Positions 27,666-36,769 of a stretch of 64,000 bases of DNA are shown in pieces. This DNA comes from Paenibacillus xylaniclasticus (lineage in GTDB: Bacteria > Bacillota > Bacilli > Paenibacillales > Paenibacillaceae): positions 1-64,000 of the forward strand of contig NZ_BIML01000013.1 in the NCBI RefSeq assembly GCF_004001065.1. The letters run 5' to 3'. Below the pieces are notes generated by a model. The model was not told where the DNA came from. It did not search any database and saw only the letters and a program-made list of their open reading frames with translations. The first letter of the stretch is position 1. Every line of letters begins with the position of its first letter. The position numbers and the translations under genes are program-made.

Positions 27666-28892
27666 ATGAGCCAACAACAGCAATTAGAGCACGTCGGGCA
27701 GCCGCTATTGGAGCGGTATGCGGGGGTTGTGGATGAACTGGTGAAGCAATTGGCGGAGACGGCGGTGGAACGGGATCGTACCGGTGGCACGGCTGTGAAG
27801 GAGAAGGAACTGCTGCGCGCAAGCGGTCTGCTGCATCTGCTTATTCCGGAAGAGTACGGAGGATTAGGCGGCACTTGGTCTGACGTGCTGTATATCACTC
27901 GGCGTATTGCGCGTGTGGACAGCTCGATCGCGCATCTGTTTGCCTACCATTTCGTTAACCTTGTGACGCCGCATATGTTCGGTTCAGCGGAGCAGAAAGC
28001 TTTCTATTATCGGGAGACAATATCGCGCAATCTGTTCTGGGGCAATGCATTCAATCCGGTTGAACTGAAGGTGTTCGCAACGAAGCAGGGTGAGCATTAT
28101 GTCGTGAATGGAACGAAGGGCTTTTGCTCTGGAGCGACAGATTCGGACTATCTCATTCTGTCCGCTCTTCGTTCCGAGGATAGCAGCTCCTTCATCGCCA
28201 TTGTGCCAACCAGGCGGGAAGGCATCTATGTTCATAATGACTGGGATAACTTCGGGCAGCGGCAGACGGATAGCGGACAGGTCACCTTCACGAATGTCAT
28301 CGTGAAGGAAGCGGAAGTGCTGCATGCGGTCAAACGGAGCAACAGTGAGTTCATCCGATTGCGTGAATATTTGGCTCTGCTTGTGCTCGGTCAAGTGTAC
28401 CTCGGAATTGCCGAGGGTGCTTTCGAGGCGGCGAAATCCTATACGCGGACAACGACGCGAGCGTACCGGAAGTCTGGTGTGGCGAAGGCGTCAGAAGACC
28501 CATATATATTGAAGCATTACGGCGAAATGTGGGTCGAGCTGTCGAGTGCCCGGCTTCTGGCGGATCAAGCGGCCGCACGATTCGATCAGGCTTGGGAGCA
28601 TGAGGCTGATCTGCACGGCGATCAATTCGAATCAACAATAGAGGCTATTATACTTGCCAATGCGGCGGCGACGAAGGTTGGCGTGGGGCTGACGAGTCGG
28701 ATATTTGAGGTGATGGGGGCGAGATCCACTTCATCGCAGTACGGGTTTGACCGTTATTGGCGGAATATTCGGACACATACCCTGCATGACCCGCTCGATT
28801 ATAAGCTGAAGGAGCTTGGCAAATGGGCGCTGCTTGATTCGTTCCAAGTGGGAGACAGTCTGCTTATTAAGCAGGAGGATAAGACGCCATGA
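27666..28892 (+). CDS. DszC/SfnC-like flavin monooxygenase (acyl-CoA dehydrogenase fold)
   Basis: 408 residues with the acyl-CoA dehydrogenase fold: EEYGGLGG, WGNAFNP, VNGTKGFCSGATDSDYLILSA, and C-terminal GARSTSSQYGFDRYWRNIRTHTLHDPLDYK. The DRYWRN.RTHTLHDP ending is that of DszC-type enzymes, FMNH2-dependent S- or N-oxygenases, rather than of true dehydrogenases. It would oxidise a thioether, sulfone or similar substrate with reduced flavin supplied by a separate reductase, which is not encoded nearby. The 3-sulfinopropionyl-CoA desulfinase AcdA shares the fold and remains a less likely alternative. It overlaps the thioredoxin-like gene by 4 bp. Confidence 0.82.
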   Translation: MSQQQQLEHVGQPLLERYAGVVDELVKQLAETAVERDRTGGTAVKEKELLRASGLLHLLIPEEYGGLGGTWSDVLYITRRIARVDSSIAHLFAYHFVNLVTPHMFGSAEQKAFYYRETISRNLFWGNAFNPVELKVFATKQGEHYVVNGTKGFCSGATDSDYLILSALRSEDSSSFIAIVPTRREGIYVHNDWDNFGQRQTDSGQVTFTNVIVKEAEVLHAVKRSNSEFIRLREYLALLVLGQVYLGIAEGAFEAAKSYTRTTTRAYRKSGVAKASEDPYILKHYGEMWVELSSARLLADQAAARFDQAWEHEADLHGDQFESTIEAIILANAAATKVGVGLTSRIFEVMGARSTSSQYGFDRYWRNIRTHTLHDPLDYKLKELGKWALLDSFQVGDSLLIKQEDKTP

Positions 28893-29434
28893 GAGCGTGG
28901 GCAAACCGTTCCATTATTGCGGTCTTGCTGCTGCTAGCGGCGGGTGTGATTTGGAATACCGCGTTTGCCTCGAAGGCAGATGTTGACCGGCCCGTTATTG
29001 AAGAGACAGCGCCTGCAATTGAGCTGAAGGATGCAGAGGGACATACGATAAGGCTGGGCGGCTCTCGCTCGGACAGCGGCAAGCCGCAGATCATCAGCTT
29101 CTGGACTTCATGGTGCGATTCGTGCCAAGCGGAGGTACCGAGGATGAATGCTTGGTTTGCGGAGTATGGCAGCCAGCTTGATTTCTATGCCATTAATGCG
29201 ACGAAGGATGACAGTCGTTCCGAAGCGGAACAGTTCATGACAAAATATGGTGTGCAATACCCTGTACTGTTCGATTCAAGTGGTGAGGCTGCAGCGCGCT
29301 ATGAGGTGCAGATATTGCCGACGTTTTTTCTGATCGACCGCTCGGGAAAGCTTCAAGATATTTTATATGGGGAAGTACATGAGGAGCTTATGCATCGCAA
29401 AATAAAAGAATTAATCGGTTCACCGACCGTATAG
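28889..29434 (+). CDS. Membrane-anchored thioredoxin-like protein (ResA/TlpA type)
   Basis: 181 residues. An uncleaved N-terminal membrane anchor (about 7-24) precedes a TlpA-type thioredoxin domain facing outside: FWTSWCDSCQAEVPRMN with Cys76-Asp-Ser-Cys79, and the cis-Pro block ILPTFFLIDRSGK. It is likely a thiol-disulfide reductase working at the outer face of the membrane. The 4-bp overlap with the DszC-like gene ties it to the organosulfur route, where it may reduce a disulfide substrate before uptake. That substrate role is an inference. Confidence 0.85.
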   Translation: MRAWANRSIIAVLLLLAAGVIWNTAFASKADVDRPVIEETAPAIELKDAEGHTIRLGGSRSDSGKPQIISFWTSWCDSCQAEVPRMNAWFAEYGSQLDFYAINATKDDSRSEAEQFMTKYGVQYPVLFDSSGEAAARYEVQILPTFFLIDRSGKLQDILYGEVHEELMHRKIKELIGSPTV

Positions 29435-29446
29435 GAGGGATAAGTG

Positions 29447-30580
29447 ATGATCGAATTTTTGACTATGCTGCCGACGCACGGCGACTCGGCCTATGTTGGA
29501 GCTGCGAATCCGGAGCCTGGACGTACTGACCCATGGACCGCGATAGCCGACCGTGAGCCGTCGCTGGCATATGCAATTCAATATGCGCAGGCGGCCGAAC
29601 GAAACGGCTTTACGGCGCTGCTGCTGCCGACCGGTAACAGCTGCTTGGATTCGCTCGTGACAGCCTCTGCGCTTGCATCCAGCACGGAAACGTTAAAGCT
29701 CCTAATTGCGGCACGTCCAGGCTTTACGGCGCCTGCGACGTTCGCGCGGCAAATCGGCACGCTCGATTATTACACACAAGGACGGGCGCTCGTCAATATT
29801 ATTACAGGCGGTAATCCGGCTGAGCTGAATGCGGACGGTGATTTCTTAGACCACGCGAGTCGGTACAGAAGAACGGCAGAGTTCATTCATGTGCTGAAGC
29901 GTCTATTTACAGAGGATCGCTTCACCCATGAAGGCGAGTTCTATCATCTGAAGGACGCCGCTTTATTCTATAAATCCGTTCAGCAGCCAAGGCCTACGAT
30001 CTACTTCGGCGGTGCATCAAGCGAGGCAATCGAAGCCGCGGCGAAGGAAGCCGATGTGTATATGCTGTGGGCCGAGACGCTGGAGCTGACGAAGGAACGA
30101 ATCGATGAAGTGAAGGCAGCGGCGGCGGCGTACAATCGAGAGCTTGGCTACAGCATCTCGTTCCAAGTGTATCTGGGGGATACGGAGGAGGAAGCGTGGG
30201 CAAATGCCCGCAGCCGTATTCAGTACGTTCCGGACCATGTCTATGAGGCGAAGGCGAAGCTGACGGCCCGAAATGAATCATTCGGAGAGAAAAGGCTGCA
30301 GCAGCTAATGGAGTCGTCGCGCCATAATGGCTTTCAGATCGGACCGAACCTGTGGGCCGGCTTGACCCAAGCGCTGGGCGGCAACTCGATTGCGCTCGTG
30401 GGCACGCCGGACCAAGTGGCTGATCGGATACTCGAGTATGCCGACCTTGGGTTCGAGAAGTTTCTGCTGCGCGGCTATCCATTCCTTGAGACGGTGGAAG
30501 CGGTGGGCCGGGAGCTTATCCCGAGTGTGAGGAAGAAGCTGGCGGAGCGGGAGTCGGTGAAGGCGGCACGACTTGCCTAA
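29447..30580 (+). CDS. ssuD: FMNH2-dependent alkanesulfonate monooxygenase
   Basis: 377 residues, LLM-class TIM barrel. It matches SsuD through MLPTHGDSAYVG, LLPTGNSCLDS, ARPGFTAPATFARQIGTLD, NIITGGNPAEL, DHASRYRRTAEFI, PTIYFGGASSEA, PNLWAG and LVGTPDQVADRI. It cleaves the C-S bond of alkanesulfonates to an aldehyde and sulfite, using O2 and FMNH2. ATG 29447 is best spaced from GGAGGG; a GTG codon precedes it. The partner reductase SsuE is not in the window. Confidence 0.9.
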   Translation: MIEFLTMLPTHGDSAYVGAANPEPGRTDPWTAIADREPSLAYAIQYAQAAERNGFTALLLPTGNSCLDSLVTASALASSTETLKLLIAARPGFTAPATFARQIGTLDYYTQGRALVNIITGGNPAELNADGDFLDHASRYRRTAEFIHVLKRLFTEDRFTHEGEFYHLKDAALFYKSVQQPRPTIYFGGASSEAIEAAAKEADVYMLWAETLELTKERIDEVKAAAAAYNRELGYSISFQVYLGDTEEEAWANARSRIQYVPDHVYEAKAKLTARNESFGEKRLQQLMESSRHNGFQIGPNLWAGLTQALGGNSIALVGTPDQVADRILEYADLGFEKFLLRGYPFLETVEAVGRELIPSVRKKLAERESVKAARLA

Positions 30581-30606
30581 TGATATGACTCCATGATCGG
30601 AACAGG

Positions 30607-31548
30607 ATGAACGCTATGGATTTGAAGACACTTAAAACCTTTCAGACCATTGTTCAGCTGGGCAGCTTTCAGGCAGCGGCTGATCAGCTTCAATATGTGC
30701 AGTCCAGCATTACGCTTCACATTCAAAGGCTGGAGTCGGATCTTGGCATGAAGCTGCTGGAGCGGGGCAAGAAGGTGAAGCTGACGGAAGCGGGTAGACT
30801 GCTCTATGATAGGGCGTCAGTGTTATTGAAGGATTTCGACCTGCTGCAGGCGACGATGAATGAGTGGGCGCAGGGCGATGCAGGCATTGTACGGCTTGGT
30901 GTCATGGAGCCGACGGCGAGTCTGCGGCTTCCGCCGATTCTCGCGACGTTCCGCGCACAGCATCCGAAGGTGCAGTTAAAGCTTCAGATTAGCAGCACCT
31001 TTATGCTAAATCAGATGCTTCAGGAGGATAAGATTGAGTTCGTCATCTGCACAACACCCGAGACAGGCGAAGGGATGACCTTCGAGCCGCTGTTCACAGA
31101 GGAGCTCGTGCTGCTTCTGCCCGAGGGGAACGAGCTAGCCTTGAAGGACTCGATCTATATGCAGGATTTGCAGGATCAGCATTTGCTGCTGACGACGTCG
31201 TTATGCCCTTTTCGCAAAAGCTTAGAAAACCGGCTGCTGGAATGCAGCGTGACGCCGCAGTATGGGACCGAGATCAGTATGATGTCCGCTTTGCAATATT
31301 ATGTGCAATCGAATTTGGGTATGGCGGTCGTACCGCAAATTAGCGTCACCCCTCCGCCTAAGGGGACCGTTGTGAAGCCGATTGTTGATCTTAACGCGGG
31401 TCTTGTTACAGGCATTCTGCGCAAAATGGACGGACCGCCGCTCGGCGTCGCCGGCTCGAAGCTGATTGAGGCGATACGCAAGGGCTTAAAGCGTGATCCT
31501 GTATCCAAAGGAATCGGAAAGGAGGCTGCCGATGTCATCTATTCATAA
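30607..31548 (+). CDS. LysR-type transcriptional regulator
   Basis: 313 residues: an N-terminal winged HTH (LKTFQTIVQLGSFQAAADQLQYVQSSITLHIQRLESDLGMKLLERG) and a LysR effector-binding domain (about 90-295). It is transcribed with the same strand and order as the genes it probably controls, and its last 17 bases overlap the first CoA-transferase subunit, so it is inside the operon. Effectors of the sulfur regulators CysL, YtlI and Cbl are sulfur metabolites. A second ATG lies three codons in. Confidence 0.9.
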   Translation: MNAMDLKTLKTFQTIVQLGSFQAAADQLQYVQSSITLHIQRLESDLGMKLLERGKKVKLTEAGRLLYDRASVLLKDFDLLQATMNEWAQGDAGIVRLGVMEPTASLRLPPILATFRAQHPKVQLKLQISSTFMLNQMLQEDKIEFVICTTPETGEGMTFEPLFTEELVLLLPEGNELALKDSIYMQDLQDQHLLLTTSLCPFRKSLENRLLECSVTPQYGTEISMMSALQYYVQSNLGMAVVPQISVTPPPKGTVVKPIVDLNAGLVTGILRKMDGPPLGVAGSKLIEAIRKGLKRDPVSKGIGKEAADVIYS

Positions 31549-32401
31549 GGAATTGAAGGAGGCGGCTGCGCTCGTTCGCAGCGGATATCAAGTGGCGATT
31601 AGCGGCAGCATGGAGATGGCGCCAATGGCGCTCATTCGGGAATTGATACGAGCGGACTTAACAGGGCTGCGGCTTCTATGCAGCGGCTCCGTCGGACTCA
31701 ATGCCGATCTGCTTGTCGGCAGAGGGGTTGTACAATCGATCGAGCTGTCTCATATGATGCTCGGGGAATCGGGACTGGCCCCGCGGTTTCGGCGGTTAAC
31801 CGAGCAGGGAGCCCTTCGCGTTCTCGATCATACGTGCCCAGGTATAGCTTCGGCCTTAACAGCAGGCGCGATGGGCATTCCGTTCATCCCGGTGCAAGGA
31901 ATGCTCGGAACCGACTACTTGAAGGTGAGGGACGATTTCAAGCTGATCGCCGACCCTTATGAGCCGGAACAGCAGATCGTCGTTGTCCCTGCCATTACAC
32001 CGGATGTGACGCTTTTCCATGCGTTTCAGGCCGATACGGCAGGCAATGTGATCGCCAGTCGCTATCAGAATATTATGCAGCTGGTGCAAGCTTCACGGAT
32101 TAATATTGTGACGGTGGAGGAAGTAGTGGAGGCCAGGCAGCTCGATGAGAGCAAAGGCGTGAAAATTCCAGCCGCTCTGCTGACCGCTGTCGTGCATGCG
32201 CCATATGGTGCTCATCCGTCTGCCTGCCCGGATTATTATGACGTGGATCGCTCAGCCTTCCAGCGCTATGCACAGCAGGCGAGGACACAGGAGGGGTTCG
32301 AGCAATATGTGCAGGAGCAGGTTCTGGCTTACGAGAGCCATACTGAATATGTGAGGCACCATGTATCGGAGAAGGAGCGTGCCGTATGGGGGATCGCTTG
32401 A
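31532..32401 (+). CDS. CoA-transferase subunit A-like (family I)
   Basis: 289 residues from ATG 31532, which has GGAGG seven bases upstream inside the end of the LysR gene. It resembles glutaconate/3-oxoacid CoA-transferase alpha subunits: a SGS glycine loop near the N-terminus, GIPFIPVQGMLGTDY, and HAFQADTAGNVIASRYQN. It overlaps subunit B by 16 bases. With subunit B it would move CoA from a donor acyl-CoA to a carboxylic acid. In an organosulfur cluster the acceptor may be a sulfur-containing carboxylate; this is inference. Confidence 0.8.
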   Translation: MSSIHKELKEAAALVRSGYQVAISGSMEMAPMALIRELIRADLTGLRLLCSGSVGLNADLLVGRGVVQSIELSHMMLGESGLAPRFRRLTEQGALRVLDHTCPGIASALTAGAMGIPFIPVQGMLGTDYLKVRDDFKLIADPYEPEQQIVVVPAITPDVTLFHAFQADTAGNVIASRYQNIMQLVQASRINIVTVEEVVEARQLDESKGVKIPAALLTAVVHAPYGAHPSACPDYYDVDRSAFQRYAQQARTQEGFEQYVQEQVLAYESHTEYVRHHVSEKERAVWGIA

Positions 32402-33114
32402 CGAATGCCGAACGGCTCATATGCTCGCTTGCCGTACAGATCCGTAATGGCGAGAAGGCTGTGGTGGGCAATAATTCACCTATTCCCGCCGCTGCTGCGC
32501 TGCTGGCGAAGCGGGCGCATGCGCCTTTGGCGAGCGCCTATATTCTGGGCTCATCTATAGATTGGCCATTTACGGATATGCAGCAGTTTTTTAATTTCGT
32601 GCAGCGCGGCGCTGCCGATGTGTTCTTCTTAAGCGGGGCGCAGATTGACGCATATGGCAATATTAATCTCCATGTGATCGGGGATTACGCAGCCCCAACC
32701 GTGCGTCTTGCGGGCGGTGCAGGAGCGGCCATGTTCTATTATCGCAGCAAGCGCGTGTACCTGTTCAAGGCAGACCATGAGCTGAAGGGGTTCCCGGAGC
32801 GGCTTGATTTCATAACGAGCAGCGCCTCGCCGGCCCATCGTACAGAATCCTCTCTCGGCAGGCTAGAAGCCGTCTATACGCCCATTGCGGTGCTGCGCCC
32901 GGATGCGCAAGAAGGGCGGTTGGAGCTTGTGCAGACGGCGCCCGGCGTGACGCCGGAAGAGGTAGCGCAGCGCACGGGCTTCCGGTTGAACCATGCTCCG
33001 GCAGTGGAGACGCTCGCGGAACCAGATTCGGAATTGGTGCAATTGCTGCGGTCTGAGGTGAAGAACGATCTGCGGGCGATCTACCCGGAGTTCGCAGGCA
33101 GCGAGCTTCGATAG
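32386..33114 (+). CDS. CoA-transferase subunit B-like (family I)
   Basis: 242 residues resembling glutaconate CoA-transferase beta subunits: VVGNNSPIPAAAALLAKR, FFLSGAQIDAYGNINLHVIGDY, LAGGAGAAMF. Family I beta subunits use a catalytic Glu near the N-terminal third (ExG or similar). Here the equivalent region reads GSSIDWPFTDMQQFF and I cannot place the Glu with confidence, so either the active-site residue is unusual or the complex has another role. It starts within the end of subunit A, so the two are coupled. Confidence 0.76.
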   Translation: MGDRLTNAERLICSLAVQIRNGEKAVVGNNSPIPAAAALLAKRAHAPLASAYILGSSIDWPFTDMQQFFNFVQRGAADVFFLSGAQIDAYGNINLHVIGDYAAPTVRLAGGAGAAMFYYRSKRVYLFKADHELKGFPERLDFITSSASPAHRTESSLGRLEAVYTPIAVLRPDAQEGRLELVQTAPGVTPEEVAQRTGFRLNHAPAVETLAEPDSELVQLLRSEVKNDLRAIYPEFAGSELR

Positions 33115-33241
33115 CGATGTGCCTAGGTTCATTTTTTCTGAATGAATGATTCGGTTATTTCAATTTTACGAATAGGGAATTCCGTTTTAAAATTGGGGTA
33201 ATCGGGTGTGAATAATATGATTTGGAATGGAGGAGAGCATT

Positions 33242-33856
33242 ATGACTCAGCTAACGGTTCAGGATACGTTCCAAAGGTTCGAGCAGCAGGTTCGAGACGT
33301 GCTTGCGAAGCAGGGGACGCTGCGGGAGACGATCGATGGCGTACGCCCGTATTTCGAGGAACTGCTGAAGGATGAACGGCTCGTACCGGTGGAATATCGT
33401 CAGCCGCTGCCGGACAAATATGCGCAATATTTGCTGTACCGGCCGGAGGATGAGGTGTTCTCGATCGTGGCATTCGTATGGGGAGCGGGCCAGACGGCGC
33501 CAATTCATGATCATCTGACCTGGGGGCTGGTTGGAATCTACGAAGGTCAGATTGAGGAGACGCGCTATCGCCGAGTGAAGCAGGCTGATGCAAGCGGCAA
33601 TGGCTTCCTTGAGGAAGTGGGCAAGGTGCAGCCATCGAAAGGGGAGATCTCGTTCGTCTATCCGCCGGATCATGATATACATGGGGTGTCGAACCCATTC
33701 GCAGCAACGGCAATTACGGTTCATGTCTATGGCACGGATATTGGCAAGCAGGAGCGGTTCCTCTACGATCCGGAGACGAGCAGCACGCGCCAAATCGTGA
33801 CGAAGCATCGCAATGAACAGCCGCTCTACCCTGTACAAGAGGCACAAGCAGGATGA
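33242..33856 (+). CDS. Thiol dioxygenase (cysteine dioxygenase-type cupin)
   Basis: 204 residues with a CDO-type cupin: PIHDHLTWGLVGIYEGQ gives iron ligands His89 and His91, and HDIHGVSN gives His144 or His147 as the third. Family members convert cysteine, 3-mercaptopropionate or similar thiols to sulfinic acids using O2. ATG 33242 follows GGAGGAG. A 127-bp gap before it may hold its own promoter. It overlaps the CaiB gene by four bases, which suggests that the sulfinate product or its carbon chain is next activated as a CoA ester. Confidence 0.82.
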   Translation: MTQLTVQDTFQRFEQQVRDVLAKQGTLRETIDGVRPYFEELLKDERLVPVEYRQPLPDKYAQYLLYRPEDEVFSIVAFVWGAGQTAPIHDHLTWGLVGIYEGQIEETRYRRVKQADASGNGFLEEVGKVQPSKGEISFVYPPDHDIHGVSNPFAATAITVHVYGTDIGKQERFLYDPETSSTRQIVTKHRNEQPLYPVQEAQAG

Positions 33857-35049
33857 CGAAGACGCAGACGCAGACAACAGGACCTCTCACCGGGCTGAAA
33901 GTGATTGAATTCGGGCAGATCGCTGCAGGACCGTTCACCGGGTCCTTGCTCGCGGATCTCGGAGCGGACATTGTGAAGGTAGAGCGGCCGGACAGCGGCG
34001 ACGGCATGCGGCAGTGGCCGCCGTTCTTTACCGGTGAGGAGGGGGAAGAGTACAGCTCCAACTTCGCTTCGCTGAATCGGAACAAACGGAGCATTGCAAT
34101 CGACTTCAAATCGCCGGAGCAGCTGGAACGGCTGAAGGAGCTGTGCCGCGCAGCGGACGTCATCATCGAGAATTACCGCCCGGGCGTGCTCGGGAAGTTC
34201 GGCCTTGGCTATGAAGCGTTGGCTGCAGTTAATCCGAAGCTTGTATACTGCTCGATCTCCGGCTATGGCCAAGAAGGACCGTATGCCCAGCGGGGCGCGT
34301 TCGATGTGACGATTCAGGCTATTAGCGGTTTGATGAGCGTTACGGGCGAGGAGGATGGCGAGGCGGTCAAATGCGGCGTGCCTGTTGCAGACTTCACGGC
34401 CGGATTATATGCAGCTTACAGCATAACGGCTGCCATCCTTAAAGCGAGGGAAACCGGCGAGGGCTCATACATCGATTGCTCGATGCTTGGAAGCGTGCTG
34501 GGCATATCTGCCCTGCAGACAAGTGAGTATTACGGTAATCTGACGCCGCCGAAGCGGCTGGGCACCGCGCACCCACGGAACGCGCCTTACCAAGGCTTTC
34601 GCGGAAGCGATAAGCCGTTCGTCATTGCAGCCGGCAACGATAAGCTGTGGCAGGAGGTTGCCGAGGCGGTCGGGCAGCCGGAGCTTGCACAGGACCCGCG
34701 ATTCGTCACGCAGACCTTGCGCGCACGCAATCAGAAGGAGCTGGTGAAGCTGCTGCAGCCCAAATTCGAGCAGCGCCCTGCCGCTTATTGGCTGGAGGAG
34801 TTCGAGCGCAGAGGCGTACCGTTCGCGCCGATCAATACGTTCGAGGATATTCTGAACGACCCAGGTGTAGAAGCGATGGGCCTGATTGAGGAGCTGCCGC
34901 TGCCTAATGGTGCAGTGACGAAGACGGTGGCATTCCCTGTCAAGATATCAGGCGTACAATTCGCCATCCGCAGCCTGCCGCCCCGTAAGGGCGAGCATAC
35001 CGAAGAAGTGTTCCATGAATGGCTGTCACCAGCCGTTCGGACCCCATGA
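33853..35049 (+). CDS. CaiB/BaiF (family III) CoA-transferase
   Basis: 398 residues: GLKVIEFGQIAAGPFTGSLLADLGADIVKVERP at the start (CoA site), NRNKRSIAIDFK, ADVIIENYRPGVL, and the catalytic aspartate Asp151 in GAFDVTIQAISGL. It transfers CoA between carboxylic acids through an aspartyl-CoA thioester. It is coupled by a 4-bp overlap to the thiol dioxygenase. In the 3-mercaptopropionate route known from Advenella, a family III CoA-transferase acts on 3-sulfinopropionate right after the dioxygenase. The gene order here invites the same reading, which is not proven. Confidence 0.85.
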   Translation: MTKTQTQTTGPLTGLKVIEFGQIAAGPFTGSLLADLGADIVKVERPDSGDGMRQWPPFFTGEEGEEYSSNFASLNRNKRSIAIDFKSPEQLERLKELCRAADVIIENYRPGVLGKFGLGYEALAAVNPKLVYCSISGYGQEGPYAQRGAFDVTIQAISGLMSVTGEEDGEAVKCGVPVADFTAGLYAAYSITAAILKARETGEGSYIDCSMLGSVLGISALQTSEYYGNLTPPKRLGTAHPRNAPYQGFRGSDKPFVIAAGNDKLWQEVAEAVGQPELAQDPRFVTQTLRARNQKELVKLLQPKFEQRPAAYWLEEFERRGVPFAPINTFEDILNDPGVEAMGLIEELPLPNGAVTKTVAFPVKISGVQFAIRSLPPRKGEHTEEVFHEWLSPAVRTP

Positions 35050-35083
35050 TCAAAATTAATGATGAAGAAGGAGAGTTCTGAAC

Positions 35084-35338
35084 ATGTCAAATCAAGTGAA
35101 GCTTGTATTGTGGAGCCGTGAGGGCTGTCAAGCGTGCCAGGAGACGAAAGCTTATTTTCAAAGCAAGGGCTATGAGTACGACAATATCGATGTTACGGGC
35201 AAGGATCATCTGCGCGACATTCTTGAGGTGAAATATGGCATCCGTCATGTGCCGGTTGTCGAGATCGGTAATGGTCAAGTCTATGAAGCGGTAACAGACG
35301 GCGATCTTAACCGCATCGATGCGCTGCTGCTCGCCTAA
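35084..35338 (+). CDS. Glutaredoxin-like protein (YtnI type)
   Basis: 84 residues, a glutaredoxin fold: WSREGCQACQ (Cys15-x-x-Cys18), then HVPVVEIG with the cis-proline. It directly precedes a YtnJ-like monooxygenase, the same order as ytnI-ytnJ in the Bacillus subtilis ytmI operon for S-alkyl-cysteine breakdown. It probably handles a thiol or mixed disulfide intermediate. Confidence 0.83.
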   Translation: MSNQVKLVLWSREGCQACQETKAYFQSKGYEYDNIDVTGKDHLRDILEVKYGIRHVPVVEIGNGQVYEAVTDGDLNRIDALLLA

Positions 35339-35365
35339 GAAACATAAGGATAGGAGCGAAGAAAA

Positions 35366-36694
35366 ATGGGAGAGAAGAGAAAGCTGAAGCTTGGAGCATG
35401 GATTCACGGCGTCGGCGGGGGCTGGGAGGATTGGCGGCATCCGGAGGCGATTACCGATGCGAGCGTCAATATTGATTTCTACAAGCGGGAAGCGCTGACG
35501 GCGGAGGCCGGCAAATTCGATTTTGTCTTCATCGCGGACAGCGTGCACATTACAGAGAATTCGAGCCCGCATTATGTGAACCGATTCGAGCCGTTGACTA
35601 TCCTTTCAGCACTTGGCGCTGTTACGTCCAACATCGGCCTGGTCGGAACGCTGACGACAAGCTACAGCGAGCCTTATACGGTCGCTCGTCAGTTCGCCTC
35701 GCTCGACCATATTAGCCGCGGCCGGGCGGGCTGGAATGTCGTCACCTCCTGGCTGGAGGGAAGCGCAAGAAACTACAGCAAGGAGAAGCACTATGCGCAT
35801 GATGTTCGTTACCGTCTGGCGGAGGAGCATCTGGACGTTGTGCAGAAGCTGTGGGATTCATGGGAGGACGATGCATTCGTCCGGAACAAGGAGACGGGCG
35901 TCTTCTTCGATCCGGAGAAGCTGCATAAGGCGAATCATAAGGGCGAGTTCTTCTCGGTTGAAGGCCCGCTGAACATTTGCCGTTCGAAGCAGGGGCAGCC
36001 GGTTATTTTCCAAGCAGGCTCGTCGGAGGATGGCCGTAACTTCGCGGCGAAGAAGGCGGAAGCGATCTTCATCAATCATGACTCCATCGAGGAGGCGATA
36101 AGCTTCGCGAAGGATATTAAGAGCAGAGCGGTTGCCAATGGCCGTTCGGCGGACGATATTCTCGTGCTGCCGGGCATTCTGCCAATCGTCGGCCGGACAG
36201 AGGAGGAGGCGGAGCGCAAATATTTGGAGACGGTCAATCTGGTGTCGATTGAGAAAGCGATCATCGCGCTTGGCCGTCCGTTCAATGACTTCGACTTCCG
36301 CTCGTTCCCGCTCGATGAGCCGTTCCCGGATCTCGGCGAGCTGGGCATCGACAGCCAGCAGGGCAGCTCGGAGAAAATTAAGCAAATGGCGAAGGAAGGC
36401 AATTTGACGCTTCGCGAGGTTGCGCTGCGGTATGCGACGCCAAGAGGCGAATTCGTCGGTACGCCGGAGCAGGTAGCGGACAAGATTCAAGAGTGGTTCG
36501 AGGCAGGCGCGGCAGACGGCTTCATCGTCGGGGCCGGCATTCCGAATGGGCTGCAGGATTTCGTCGAGCTGGTCGTCCCTGTTCTTCAGAAGCGCGGTCT
36601 GTTCCGGGAAGAGTATGAGCACGATACGCTGCGCGGCAATCTCGGACTACAGTTCCCGGTGAACCGGTATACGAAGGCGAGAGCGACAGTGTAG
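35366..36694 (+). CDS. LLM flavin monooxygenase, YtnJ/SnaA/NtaA family
   Basis: 442 residues, closely following the YtnJ pattern: [113 protein letters not shown]. These FMNH2-dependent enzymes oxidise N- or S-substituted compounds; YtnJ-type enzymes act on S-(2-succino)cysteine-like thioethers. It is the last gene of the cluster and is followed by a hairpin terminator and then the ssrA-like array. No flavin reductase gene accompanies the three flavin monooxygenases of this cluster. Confidence 0.87.
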   Translation: MGEKRKLKLGAWIHGVGGGWEDWRHPEAITDASVNIDFYKREALTAEAGKFDFVFIADSVHITENSSPHYVNRFEPLTILSALGAVTSNIGLVGTLTTSYSEPYTVARQFASLDHISRGRAGWNVVTSWLEGSARNYSKEKHYAHDVRYRLAEEHLDVVQKLWDSWEDDAFVRNKETGVFFDPEKLHKANHKGEFFSVEGPLNICRSKQGQPVIFQAGSSEDGRNFAAKKAEAIFINHDSIEEAISFAKDIKSRAVANGRSADDILVLPGILPIVGRTEEEAERKYLETVNLVSIEKAIIALGRPFNDFDFRSFPLDEPFPDLGELGIDSQQGSSEKIKQMAKEGNLTLREVALRYATPRGEFVGTPEQVADKIQEWFEAGAADGFIVGAGIPNGLQDFVELVVPVLQKRGLFREEYEHDTLRGNLGLQFPVNRYTKARATV

Positions 36695-36717
36695 TTTTTC
36701 AATATAGGAAGGTATGG

Positions 36718-36763
36718 GAAGGCTGTTCCGACAGGTCATGGTGAGTGGCTGTTGGGACGGTCT
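36718..36763 (+). terminator. Hairpin terminator after the organosulfur cluster
   Basis: GGCTGTTCCGACAG pairs along its length (with G-T wobbles) with CTGTTGGGACGGTC, followed by TTCTATTT. Confidence 0.6.
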
Positions 36764-36769
36764 TCTATT

